A stretch of 33,034 bases of DNA from Scatonaster sp045598705 (GCA_045598705.1 JAZLMM010000050.1:1-33034), one strand, 5' to 3'. Shown: positions 16,067 through 24,094, numbered from the stretch's first letter. Notes: a model not told the origin generated them from the letters alone. Numbers and translations are program-made.

Positions 16067-19011
16067 CTCTCACCGTCCATCACATCACGTCGGATGTCCG
16101 CAAATGTTGCGTCTCCATGACTCGATATATCGATAAGATATTTGGTTACGCGAACAAATAGGTTCTGGTAATTCTGCATACTGGATTCTTCATAACGGCT
16201 CGCCGCGTAGTCGAAGGCTAAGCCCAAACCATTCTTACCATCAAGGATCTGCATATCCAATGTAGTCTGGGAAGCACCATGGTTCTGTCTGACTTCGACA
16301 AGTTCAATGCCCAGGGCATCAATCTCGGAGCCATCACGCATATTACTCTGGTAGAGCACACTTGCCACATCACCATCGACAATATCCGGGATGTTATCGA
16401 CATATGGATAGCAACAGTGTTCGATACCGGAAGAGATCTGCTCGTGCACATCTGCCGCAAGATCCTGCAATTTCAAGCCATCTCGGAAACTGAATCCCAC
16501 CGGCAGATCTCGAAAAAGCAGCCCAACGCTCTTCATGAGATGGGCATCTTCTCGTCCGTTATAAATCCATGAAAGCATGATATCATCGTGTCCGTTATAG
16601 AGAGCCACAGAAATGCCGGCCACCATAATGAAGAATTCGTTGCGGGAGAGCTTATAGAACTTCTCTGCTTTATCCAATTCTTCTTGTGAGATATCATTCA
16701 GCAAGCAGGAGATCTCGCCATAGTCGTTCTCTCTGGATGGATGGTCGATCTTCGGGAATGTGTCCCATTGACGATTCGCATAACGATCCTCGAAATACTT
16801 CTTACTCTCCTGATAGAAATCCGTCATCGGCGCCAACTCTCGTTCAGCCAGCATCATGTAATAGTAGTCTTTCTCAAGCGGCAGCTCCATATAAGCATTC
16901 ACGATATCTTTCAAGAATACGGCAAAAGAACTTCCATCGAAGATGGTGTGGTGCACATCGAAGAACATGTATCCGTATTCTTCCGTCTCGAAGACGCGTG
17001 CACGGAACAATAAGCTGTTCATCATCTTGAACGGTTGTACCAGCGTGTCTTTCAGAATAAGAAGTTCCTCAGGTGTAATCTTCTCCACTTCAATTTCCGG
17101 CAGAAGTTCTGGGCAATAGCGCTGTACGATGTTTCGATCGTCACCGAAAGAGAATACAGTAAGCAGGGCCGGATGATTCGCAATTGCAGATTGCAGCGCC
17201 TTGGCAAATCTTGGAATATCGATGACATGCTTGTCGATCTTCAACATATTGTAGAGGTTATACATCGTTGAGTAGGAGGTATAGAGCTGATAGTCGAACA
17301 TGTAGAGCTGCTCGACAGTAAGTGGATGCTCCTCCTTCAATGCCCGATCATTTCTGGATTCCGGTGACTCGGCATTGTCCTTCGCACGTTCACGATAGAG
17401 TGCGGCAACTTTCTCTGGGGTATGACCGCGGAAAATATCGTTCGACGAAAGACCGTCCAGACCACAATCTGTCAGCACTTCTATCGCACCGATAGAGTCT
17501 CCTCCAAGCTGATAGAAGTCATCGGTGACACCAATCTTTGATATGCCCAACACCTTCGCATAGGAAGCGCATAACTTCTCCTCAATCTCATCGCGCGGTG
17601 CCACATAATCATCCTGATAGCTTGAGAAGTCCGGCGCAGGTAACGAATTTCTGTCCATCTTACCTGTCGACTTCACGGGAATCTCATCAATATGAATGAA
17701 GAAAGAAGGAATCATGTAATAAGGCAAATATTCTTCCATCTTGGTTCTAGTATCTTCGAAGTCAATCTCCCGATTCTCCAAGTAATAGACGCATATGAAG
17801 ACCTTCTGACCATCGTCAATGATTCGGCACGCCGCCCAATTCAAGTTCAATACTTTCTTCGCAACTTCTTCAATCTCACCCGGCTCGACACGGTTTCCGT
17901 TAATCTTCACCATATCGTTCAAACGCCCGCATACGATGAGATTTCCATTCTCATCGAATCTGCCCAGATCACCGGAATGGTAGATACCGTTGACGAATGC
18001 TTTGGCCGTCTGATCAGGAAGATTCAGATAACCGCGAACATATGGATTCTCGAAGCAGATCTCACCTTCTTCTCCGAAAGGAACTTCTTTCCCCTCTTCA
18101 TCGAGAAGGAAAATTCGGTCTCCTGCTTCGGACTTACCAACTGGCGTCATCTCATATTTCTTGTCGATGCAGAAATGTGCGACTGCGAATCCGGCTTCGC
18201 TCATGGTATACATGTTATGGATGGCAAATCCGTCTAGGTATATGCCATTCGCCGGTTCACTTCCTACCACGCAGAAGCGTAACATCGGCGGTTTCTCCGT
18301 CATTTTGCGAATATAGGAAGGGGTAAGGAAAGTACCCGTAATTCGGTTCTGGATAATGAACATCATAAACTGCATCGGATTCTTCACTACCGTATAGGGC
18401 ACGATGTAGTTATAACTCGGCATCGTCAGAAGATGGAAGATGATAATCAGCGAAGCTACGAAGTTCAACGGCGCAACATGTGCAAAACGGTCGCCCGGTA
18501 ATACGATCTCTTCTCCTTCTGCAACATGCGTCGAGCATAGGATCTTATCAATATTCCCATATTCGTGAAGAACACCCTTCGGATTACCGGTGGAACCGGA
18601 CGTGTAGACTGCATAGGCCGCAGAATGCGGATCACGTGCTTCGTACCCGTCTATGGACTCACACTGCTGAATCTTCTCCCAGCATGTACTGTCGATGACG
18701 AGCTTGCAACCACAATCCTTACGGATAAACTCGATTCGCTCTGGCGCATAAGTATCCTCAACGATGACGAATGCTGCACCGGCACGAAGGATGCCCACGA
18801 GGGCGATGATTGGTTGCACACCTCGAGGAAGGCATATCAGAACGAAATCTTCTTTACCTATATTTCTCTCTTTCAGATAGGCATATACTCTACCGGAAAG
18901 CATATAGAATCGGTCGAATGTTAATCCATTGACCACATCATCAGCAAGAACCACTTCATCTTTGAAGTGTACGGCATTGTCGGTTACAATCTTCAAGAAA
19001 TCATACTTCAC
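16063..19011 (-). CDS. NRPS-like enzyme, adenylation - carrier - condensation (A-T-C)
   Basis: A 982-residue protein started at the GTG at 19011, five bases after AAGGTG; a TATAAT at 19055-19060 rules out longer frames. The adenylation domain (about 1-455) has YTSGSTGNPKG (A3, about 136-146), YTMSEAG (A5), YHSGDLGRF (A7), GRLNDMVKINGNRVEPGEIE (A8) and STGKMDRNSLP (A10, Lys intact). The carrier domain has LGGDSI with Ser506 for phosphopantetheine. The C-terminal 400 residues form a condensation domain with an intact HHTIFDG (687-693). The A4 region reads APLNFVAS, without the Asp that normally holds the alpha-amino group, so the substrate may not be a standard amino acid; an Asn there is seen in aryl-acid enzymes. 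There is no thioesterase; the final C domain may pass the acyl group to a free acceptor. The product is unknown. Confidence 0.92.
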   Translation of the reverse strand: MKYDFLKIVTDNAVHFKDEVVLADDVVNGLTFDRFYMLSGRVYAYLKERNIGKEDFVLICLPRGVQPIIALVGILRAGAAFVIVEDTYAPERIEFIRKDCGCKLVIDSTCWEKIQQCESIDGYEARDPHSAAYAVYTSGSTGNPKGVLHEYGNIDKILCSTHVAEGEEIVLPGDRFAHVAPLNFVASLIIIFHLLTMPSYNYIVPYTVVKNPMQFMMFIIQNRITGTFLTPSYIRKMTEKPPMLRFCVVGSEPANGIYLDGFAIHNMYTMSEAGFAVAHFCIDKKYEMTPVGKSEAGDRIFLLDEEGKEVPFGEEGEICFENPYVRGYLNLPDQTAKAFVNGIYHSGDLGRFDENGNLIVCGRLNDMVKINGNRVEPGEIEEVAKKVLNLNWAACRIIDDGQKVFICVYYLENREIDFEDTRTKMEEYLPYYMIPSFFIHIDEIPVKSTGKMDRNSLPAPDFSSYQDDYVAPRDEIEEKLCASYAKVLGISKIGVTDDFYQLGGDSIGAIEVLTDCGLDGLSSNDIFRGHTPEKVAALYRERAKDNAESPESRNDRALKEEHPLTVEQLYMFDYQLYTSYSTMYNLYNMLKIDKHVIDIPRFAKALQSAIANHPALLTVFSFGDDRNIVQRYCPELLPEIEVEKITPEELLILKDTLVQPFKMMNSLLFRARVFETEEYGYMFFDVHHTIFDGSSFAVFLKDIVNAYMELPLEKDYYYMMLAERELAPMTDFYQESKKYFEDRYANRQWDTFPKIDHPSRENDYGEISCLLNDISQEELDKAEKFYKLSRNEFFIMVAGISVALYNGHDDIMLSWIYNGREDAHLMKSVGLLFRDLPVGFSFRDGLKLQDLAADVHEQISSGIEHCCYPYVDNIPDIVDGDVASVLYQSNMRDGSEIDALGIELVEVRQNHGASQTTLDMQILDGKNGLGLAFDYAASRYEESSMQNYQNLFVRVTKYLIDISSHGDATFADIRRDVMDGER

Positions 19012-19054
19012 AGAATCACCTTCGAATAATTTTACTTCCCCACTCCTACTTGAT

Positions 19055-19060
19055 ATTATA
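19055..19060 (-). promoter_or_regulatory. -10 box for the NRPS-like/MATE operon
   Basis: A TATAAT on the minus strand about 45 bases before the GTG start at 19011. The -35 is weak (GTAAAA-like), which leaves room for control by another factor. It lies in the divergent region shared with the HATPase promoter. Confidence 0.5.
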
Positions 19061-19147
19061 AACAACAGCCAATTTGATTTTACATTCTCAAATGTAACTA
19101 TTCTATGAACATCGAGAAGTATTCTACCCCCCTACAATCATCGCTGG

Positions 19148-19176
19148 TTGACATCCAAAATAGGATTACATAGAAT
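19148..19176 (+). promoter_or_regulatory. Sigma-A promoter of the HATPase-STAS operon
   Basis: TTGACA (19148-19153), a 17-base spacer and TAGAAT (19171-19176) form a near-consensus promoter about 50 bases before the HATPase ATG. A second TTGACA just downstream is too close to the ribosome binding site to act as a -35 for this gene. Confidence 0.82.
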
Positions 19177-19227
19177 TTATGTTGAATTAGGTTTGACATA
19201 ATCAAAAAAAGTCCAGAAGGTAATGGT

Positions 19228-19641
19228 ATGGAAACAGTCTCCAAGAAGTCGGAAGTGCTACATGTAACGCCCGACATTAGTGAGCTCGAGCGAGTACAGG
19301 AATACATCAACAGTCTCGTTGACCCAGCCGTCAAAGCGAGAAAGAGTCTGCTGAAGATTCACATCGCCGCCGACGAGATCTTCTCAAATATCGTAAATCA
19401 CAGCAATGCCACTTTCGTAAATGTCCAAGGCCAGGTGATTGATCATGAGATGTGCATCACTTTCTACGACGATGGTGTCCCCTTCAATCCTCTTTTGCAA
19501 GAAGCCCCGGATCTGGTTGCCGACGCAAGTAAGCGGAAGATTGGTGGACTCGGAATCTTCATCACCTGTAAGACCATGGACAAAGTAGCCTATCAGTATG
19601 AGAACAACATGAATCAGTTAACCATAACTCAGAGACTATAA
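19228..19641 (+). CDS. Anti-sigma-type HATPase (SpoIIAB/RsbW-like serine kinase)
   Basis: A 137-residue stand-alone GHKL ATPase. The N-box is AADEIFSNIVNHS (E50, N54), the G1 box YDDGVPFNP (D81-G83), and the ATP lid GGLGIFI (106-112). All key residues are intact, in contrast to the domain fused to the MATE protein. Such proteins phosphorylate a STAS partner and, in its absence, bind a sigma factor or another target. The STAS gene follows after 19 bases. No sigma-B/F type sigma factor is present in the window, and the divergent NRPS/MATE pair is the closest candidate for regulation. The ATG follows AAGGTAATGGT. Confidence 0.92.
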   Translation: METVSKKSEVLHVTPDISELERVQEYINSLVDPAVKARKSLLKIHIAADEIFSNIVNHSNATFVNVQGQVIDHEMCITFYDDGVPFNPLLQEAPDLVADASKRKIGGLGIFITCKTMDKVAYQYENNMNQLTITQRL

Positions 19642-19660
19642 CAAACAAGGAGAGATAATT

Positions 19661-19957
19661 ATGAACGTAAAGAAGACAAAGGAAGCAAGCAAGTTAGTAA
19701 TCGCCTTGGAAGGTAAGTTCGACGCCATTTCTGCCCCACAGTTCGAAGAAGAAATCAGTAACGATTTGAACAGTATCACAGAACTGTATATTGATATGCA
19801 AGCAGTCGAGTACATCTCTTCTGCAGGTCTTCGTACACTTCTCTACCTGCAGCAGACAATGCAAGAGAAAGGCCGCATGGTCATTCGCAATGTACCTGAA
19901 ATCGTAAGCAGTGTCTTCGAGGTCACTGGTTTCGACGAGATTATCACTATAGAGTAA
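19661..19957 (+). CDS. STAS domain protein (anti-sigma antagonist-like)
   Basis: A 98-residue STAS domain with YISSAGLR at residues 51-58, so S53 or S54 is the predicted phosphosite of the adjacent HATPase. AAGGAGAG before the ATG is a strong ribosome binding site. It is paralogous to the STAS protein at 2711-3016. No PP2C phosphatase is encoded in this operon; the nearest is the sensor phosphatase at 3815-5437, which could serve both modules. Confidence 0.94.
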   Translation: MNVKKTKEASKLVIALEGKFDAISAPQFEEEISNDLNSITELYIDMQAVEYISSAGLRTLLYLQQTMQEKGRMVIRNVPEIVSSVFEVTGFDEIITIE

Positions 19958-19981
19958 TACATCTTTCAAGGAGATACGCAT

Positions 19982-20584
19982 ATGGGATTTTTCGATGCAA
20001 TGAAATCCGTCGGTTCAGCCATTAAGGAAGGCTATCAGGCAAATCGCGCCGCCGCCGAGGCCGAAGCTGACTATCAGGCTACACTCACAGCCAAGGAGTT
20101 CCTCGTAGTGAGTCCTTTTACCGCGGAACAGATCGCTTTGGCCGAGTCCGTCAAAGCAGGGCTCTTCAGCAAGGGCGACAAGAAGAAGTTTATTGAATCC
20201 ATGCGAAATGGTACAGCTGGTTTTGCCGAGGTCATCGTTCTGGACGAGACCGAGTTGACCGAGAGTAGCGGAGATTCCTCAAGAAGCAGCCACTACGGCG
20301 CGATCCAGACCACTTCCGATGGCGTGAAGTATCAGGGATATTTCTACGAGCCATCCGGCCAGGTCTTCTACCCGATGAGCTGGTACGATGACGATGAGAT
20401 GCTCGAAGACGGCACCTACATCGACAACACCGCCAACAAGCCGAAGAAGAAAGGCTACATCATTCACTACTTCATCGGTAAGAACGAGCAATACGTACTC
20501 CTCGACGAAGACAACTTCCGAACCTTCGCTTTCCTTAAGGACGAGCCGAGCCATTATATGAAGAGCTGGTCAGATCGCAAGTAA
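19982..20584 (+). CDS. Unknown 200-residue protein in the HATPase-STAS operon
   Basis: Starts 24 bases after the STAS stop with CAAGGAGA in front of the ATG, and ends just before a terminator, so it is the last gene of the operon. The N-terminal 35 residues look like an Ala/Glu-rich amphipathic helix (MGFFDAMKSVGSAIKEGYQA); the rest is soluble, rich in Asp, Tyr and Phe, with strands such as AEVIVLDETEL and KGYIIHYFIGKNEQYVLLDE. There is no signal peptide, membrane helix or catalytic motif I recognise. Its place argues for a role in the same partner-switching pathway, for instance a further binding partner, but that is inference. Confidence 0.8.
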   Translation: MGFFDAMKSVGSAIKEGYQANRAAAEAEADYQATLTAKEFLVVSPFTAEQIALAESVKAGLFSKGDKKKFIESMRNGTAGFAEVIVLDETELTESSGDSSRSSHYGAIQTTSDGVKYQGYFYEPSGQVFYPMSWYDDDEMLEDGTYIDNTANKPKKKGYIIHYFIGKNEQYVLLDEDNFRTFAFLKDEPSHYMKSWSDRK

Positions 20585-20611
20585 TCGGTTCGCTTAACCA
20601 TTGATACAAAG

Positions 20612-20654
20612 AAACTCAGCCGGAATTGCGACTTTGCATTTTTCGGCTGAGTTT
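20612..20654. terminator. Bidirectional intrinsic terminator (43 nt)
   Basis: AAACTCAGCCG (20612-20622) pairs with CGGCTGAGTTT (20644-20654) over 11 bases with a 21-base loop, followed by a T run on the plus strand and preceded by an A-rich side for the minus strand. It sits between the convergent plus-strand operon and the alpha-galactosidase gene. A related 43-nt hairpin lies at 23338-23380. Confidence 0.85.
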
Positions 20655-20671
20655 TCTTATAGAGAACAAAT

Positions 20672-22921
20672 TCAGACTCGCACCAGGTGATACCTCTTCG
20701 ATACGAAATCACCCCAGAGTTCCACGCGCAGACCGCAATTCATTAATGTCTCACCACTACAAGCACTCCCCACCTCTTCTACGTGGTACATTGCTTCTGG
20801 ATCCAAGCCACGCGGCTTAATCATCACCGCCGGTGAGTTCGCGCGGGACAATACCTGCACCACGGTCACCAAGGCTTCACGCCTATCCTTCGACACAAAC
20901 TCCCAAGCGTTCCACATTGCATCGTGCATGTGATACGAGAGTCGATAATAGTCGCCCTGAAGGACCAGATGTCGATACTTCTTATACGTTTCAATCTGTT
21001 CTGGCACAGCCGCCTGATCTTCCTCAGACATCTTCGTCACATCCAGCTCGTAGCCAAATGTTCCGGCCATCGCCACATCACCACGCGTAGCAAACGGCGT
21101 CACGCGTCCCACGGCCTGACTCGGGCACACGCTGACATGGGCTCCCATTGCAGACGGCGGATAGCAAAGCGATGTCCCCATCTGGATCTTCAACCTCTCC
21201 ACTGCATCCGTATTGTCGCTGGTCCAGATCTGTGGCGAGAAATAGAGCATACCCGGATCGAACCTAGCTCCTCCGGACGAGCAATTCTCCAGAAGGATGT
21301 TCGGGAAATCCGTCGTCAGTCGGTTCATCAGATCATACACGCCCAACACATAGCGATGCCAGACCTCGCGCTGGCGTCCCGTCGGAAGTAACGCAGACCC
21401 CACTTCCGTCAACGAACGGTTCATATCCCACTTCACATATTCAATATTGGCGCTTCGAAGCACATCGGTCATCATGGAATAAACATAGTCGCGGACGTCT
21501 TTTCTGGAATAGTCCAGTACGAACTGGCCTCGGCGCAGCGTCAATTCGCGTCCCGGTACCTGAATCGCCCATTCCGGATGCGCACGGAACAACTCCGAGT
21601 CCAAAGAGACCATCTCTGGCTCGAACCAGATGCCGAACTTCATGCCCAGCTGATTGACCTCGTCCACGAGATACTTCAAGCCACCCGGAAGTTTTTCCTC
21701 GTTGACCTTCCAGTCCCCCAGCGAACAGTTGTCGTTGTCTCTTCTTCCGAACCAGCCATCGTCCATCACCAGCATCTCGACACCCATTTGGGCGGATTCA
21801 CGCGCGATGGCGAGTAATTTTTCCGTATCAAAATCGAAGAAAGTCGCCTCCCAGTTATTGATCAGGATCGGGCGTGCTTTCTTCACGTACGCGCTTCGAA
21901 TCAGATTCCCACGATAGAGGTCGTGGAAGTTCCGGCTCATGGCACCCAAGCCACACGCCGAATAGGTCATGACGCACTCCGGTGCCCAGAAATCGTAGCC
22001 TGGTTCGAGCACCCAGGCGAAATCATAGTCATGGATGCCTGCGACCAGTCTTGTTTTATGCTGCTGGTCGACTTCAGCCTCGATTGCAAAATTACCCGAG
22101 TACACGAGGTTGAATCCGTACGCTTCGCCTTGTTCTTCGTCGGTGCCCGGTCGTACCAATGCGGCGAAAGGATTGCTCTGGGCGCTACTCTCGCCACAGA
22201 TGCTGTCAACAAGTTGCTTGCCGTGACGCAGCGGACATCTTTCGATGATTCGCTCTCTTCCCCAGCTACCGTTCAGCGTAATCATTTCATAGTCACTGTC
22301 GTCAAAGTCCACGCAAGTGCTGAAGATCCTTCGAATGGTCGCTGGGTCGCCGCTCTCGTTCACTAATCGAGTCGAACGTGTAATCACATCTAATTCTTCA
22401 AATACAGAGTAGTAGAGTTCCATCTTCAGATCAGTATGGGCATCCTGCAAGGTTACCTTCAGCGTCTCGCATGGGTTCTCGCCTTCAAAAGTTGCCGGAA
22501 TCACGTCGAAGTCTTTCTGTGTAAGCTTGGGTTTTCCCTTCATCACTTCATGGGACACGTAGCGGAAGTCACAAGTCGTCATGCCATCCTTGTCCTCAAT
22601 CAGCAGGCAGGCCTCACGATAATCCCCGATTCCATGACAAGGAAACTCGAACCCATATGCGCCCATAATGACGCCCTTCTCACGAAGGTTAGACTTTAAC
22701 GTATGTGGATATACATCCAGATGCAGAAGGAAACTCAAGTCGTCCTGGCCCAGCCGTTTTCCATAGTACCCATGAAGCAGGAACTTCGCATCCGACGCTG
22801 CAAAGAAATAGGTCGATGCCTTGGTATCTAATCGGAAACAAGTAAGCTTCTCCTCGAAAGGAACCTTCTCCCCATTCATGTCACGAGAATAATGTATCTG
22901 AGTATCGTAAGTATGAATCAT
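20672..22921 (-). CDS. Alpha-galactosidase, glycoside hydrolase family 36
   Basis: A 749-residue GH36 enzyme hydrolysing terminal alpha-1,6-galactose (raffinose, melibiose, galactomannan side chains). It has an N-terminal beta-sandwich (about 1-310), a TIM barrel (about 330-640) with DDGWFGRRDNDN, GIWFEPEM, nucleophile D499 in YVKWDMNR, ENCSSGGARFDPG, acid/base D569 in WTSDNTDA, and a C-terminal sandwich. Length and motifs are those of full GH36 enzymes. The start at 22921 is chosen because GGGGAG lies nine bases upstream and a -10 box covers the first upstream ATG. No signal peptide, so the enzyme is cytoplasmic and acts on imported sugars, though no sugar transporter is adjacent. Confidence 0.97.
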   Translation of the reverse strand: MIHTYDTQIHYSRDMNGEKVPFEEKLTCFRLDTKASTYFFAASDAKFLLHGYYGKRLGQDDLSFLLHLDVYPHTLKSNLREKGVIMGAYGFEFPCHGIGDYREACLLIEDKDGMTTCDFRYVSHEVMKGKPKLTQKDFDVIPATFEGENPCETLKVTLQDAHTDLKMELYYSVFEELDVITRSTRLVNESGDPATIRRIFSTCVDFDDSDYEMITLNGSWGRERIIERCPLRHGKQLVDSICGESSAQSNPFAALVRPGTDEEQGEAYGFNLVYSGNFAIEAEVDQQHKTRLVAGIHDYDFAWVLEPGYDFWAPECVMTYSACGLGAMSRNFHDLYRGNLIRSAYVKKARPILINNWEATFFDFDTEKLLAIARESAQMGVEMLVMDDGWFGRRDNDNCSLGDWKVNEEKLPGGLKYLVDEVNQLGMKFGIWFEPEMVSLDSELFRAHPEWAIQVPGRELTLRRGQFVLDYSRKDVRDYVYSMMTDVLRSANIEYVKWDMNRSLTEVGSALLPTGRQREVWHRYVLGVYDLMNRLTTDFPNILLENCSSGGARFDPGMLYFSPQIWTSDNTDAVERLKIQMGTSLCYPPSAMGAHVSVCPSQAVGRVTPFATRGDVAMAGTFGYELDVTKMSEEDQAAVPEQIETYKKYRHLVLQGDYYRLSYHMHDAMWNAWEFVSKDRREALVTVVQVLSRANSPAVMIKPRGLDPEAMYHVEEVGSACSGETLMNCGLRVELWGDFVSKRYHLVRV

Positions 22922-22955
22922 TGCATGCATCTCCCCAGCTTTCTTCATACTTTCA

Positions 22956-22964
22956 AGCATACCA
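22956..22964 (-). promoter_or_regulatory. Extended -10 of the alpha-galactosidase gene
   Basis: The minus strand reads TGGTATGCT, an extended -10 about 35 bases upstream of the chosen start. No strong -35 is present. The 53-bp repeat array begins about 60 bases further upstream and could carry regulator sites. Confidence 0.45.
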
Positions 22965-23024
22965 CAATTTCACACGATATTCGTGCGTCGATATGACTCA
23001 CTATTCTTTCGCTTTCAGAAACCA

Positions 23025-23276
23025 TGTACGGCCTATTTTTCGATTTCACGGATTCTAGCCGTACTTTCGAGGCGCATTGTACGGCCTATTTTTCGTTTTC
23101 ACAGATTCTAGCCGTACTTTCGAGGCACATTGTACGGCCTATTTTTCGATTTCACGGATTCTAGCCGTACTTTCGAGGCGCATTGTACGGCCTATTTTTC
23201 GATTTCACGGATTCTAGCCGTACTTTCGAGGCGCATTGTACGGCCTATTTTTCGATTTCACGGATTCTGGCCGTAC
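23025..23276. repeat. Five-copy 53-bp tandem array of inverted GTACGGC/GCCGTAC sites
   Basis: Units start at 23025, 23078, 23131, 23184 and 23237; the fifth ends early at its GCCGTAC. Copies are nearly identical; copy 2 has a few changes. Each unit holds GTACGGC and GCCGTAC with centres 32 bases apart, and successive units bring GCCGTAC and the next GTACGGC to centres 21 bases apart. These distances are close to 3 and 2 helical turns, and 53 is close to 5. The array fills most of the 480-base gap between the alpha-galactosidase and DNA alkylation repair genes. It encodes no gene, because 53 is not a multiple of three, and it lacks the unique spacers of CRISPR. Confidence 0.95.
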
Positions 23277-23288
23277 TTCGCAGCAAAA

Positions 23289-23327
23289 GTACGGTTGCAA
23301 TCTCAACTTTGTAAATAGCAACCGTAC
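23289..23327. repeat. Sixth, diverged member of the array as a 10-bp stem hairpin
   Basis: GTACGGTTGC (23289-23298) pairs with GCAACCGTAC (23318-23327) around a 19-base loop. The outer GTACGG to CCGTAC spacing (27 bases) is exactly that of the 53-bp units even though the loop sequence differs, so the arm spacing and not the loop is conserved. Confidence 0.85.
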
Positions 23328-23337
23328 CTACGCAGAA

Positions 23338-23380
23338 AACCTCAGTCGAAATCCCATAACTGGCAATTCCGGCCGAGGTT
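23338..23380 (-). terminator. Terminator-like hairpin after the DNA alkylation repair gene
   Basis: On the minus strand AACCTCGGCCG pairs with CGACTGAGGTT (9 standard pairs, one G-U, one mismatch) and is followed by TTTTC. It has the same 43-nt length and shares the GGCCGGAATTGC-like left arm and loop start with the terminator at 20612-20654, in the opposite orientation. Confidence 0.7.
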
Positions 23381-23401
23381 CAAAACAAAGATATCCATTG
23401 A

Positions 23402-24094
23402 TTACTGATTCTTTCCCGTTCTCTTCAACGTGCGCAGATACGCCTTCTGCTCATCCGTAATACGGTAGCTCTCAATAGCCTTCTGGATCGTCTTGTTGTG
23501 GACCCATGTGCCAAGCGCCTCTTTCTCTAGATACGGAATCGTGCTGTCCCACTGTTTCGCCAGCGCCGTAGCGAAGAACCAAGCAATCATCATATTCACG
23601 TAGTACTCCTCACTTTGTACCGACGCGGGAATCTCTAAGTATTCGGATCGGAAGTCTTCGTCTAGAAAATGACTCATCAGCATCTCCAGACCGAACCTGC
23701 AGGTGTATACACGTTCAGAAGCCGCCCATTCCCGAATCTTTGGCACTAACTTCTCTTTATTCTTCTTGAAAACCTTCGGCGACATGATATCGCACACCGC
23801 CCAGTTGTCTACATAAGGCAGGAATCGGTCCGTCGCTTCTATACATGTATCGAAGTCTTTGATTTCCGAGACCAGAAGACCGTGTAGCATATTCTCGTCG
23901 TAATACCGATGTGGCAGTTCAGCAAGGAAAAGATCGACCACCGGATCGTTCTTCAAGGATTTGGTCAACGCCCGTACCTGTGGCACACGCACACCAATGA
24001 TCGTCGCTGGGTCCAGCGTCGGCGCAGTCCGAGCCGTCAGTGCCGCATATCCTTTATCCTGTAATGCAAACAGCATTTCTTTAATCTGTTTCAT
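23402..24094 (-). CDS. DNA alkylation repair family protein (AlkD/AlkC-like HEAT repeats)
   Basis: A 230-residue all-helical protein matching the DNA_alkylation family (AlkD-type DNA glycosylases that remove bulky N-alkyl purines without flipping the base). Recognisable pieces are GVRVPQVRALTKSL near residue 35, DNWAVCDIMSPKVFKK near 95-110 and YVNMMIAWFFATALAKQWD near 165-185. The Trp-Asp pattern of the active cleft seems kept. GAGGGAG precedes the ATG, and a near-consensus sigma-A promoter lies 45-70 bases upstream. Many gut clostridia carry such short paralogues of unproven activity. Confidence 0.9.
   Translation of the reverse strand: MKQIKEMLFALQDKGYAALTARTAPTLDPATIIGVRVPQVRALTKSLKNDPVVDLFLAELPHRYYDENMLHGLLVSEIKDFDTCIEATDRFLPYVDNWAVCDIMSPKVFKKNKEKLVPKIREWAASERVYTCRFGLEMLMSHFLDEDFRSEYLEIPASVQSEEYYVNMMIAWFFATALAKQWDSTIPYLEKEALGTWVHNKTIQKAIESYRITDEQKAYLRTLKRTGKNQ

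Noticed and set aside
19194..19203. Second TTGACA before the HATPase gene
   Set aside because: A -10 at the right distance would fall on the ribosome binding site; the promoter at 19148-19176 fits better.
14048..20584. ECF sigma factor as the target of the HATPase/STAS pair
   Set aside because: The ECF gene already overlaps its own membrane anti-sigma-like gene, and HATPase anti-sigmas bind sigma-B/F type factors rather than ECF types.
23025..23276. CRISPR array
   Set aside because: Units are contiguous with no unique spacers, and no cas genes are near.
23130..23460. Open frames over the repeat array (MYGLFFDFTDS-type)
   Set aside because: They come from the 53-bp repeat, change frame in each unit and have no ribosome binding site.
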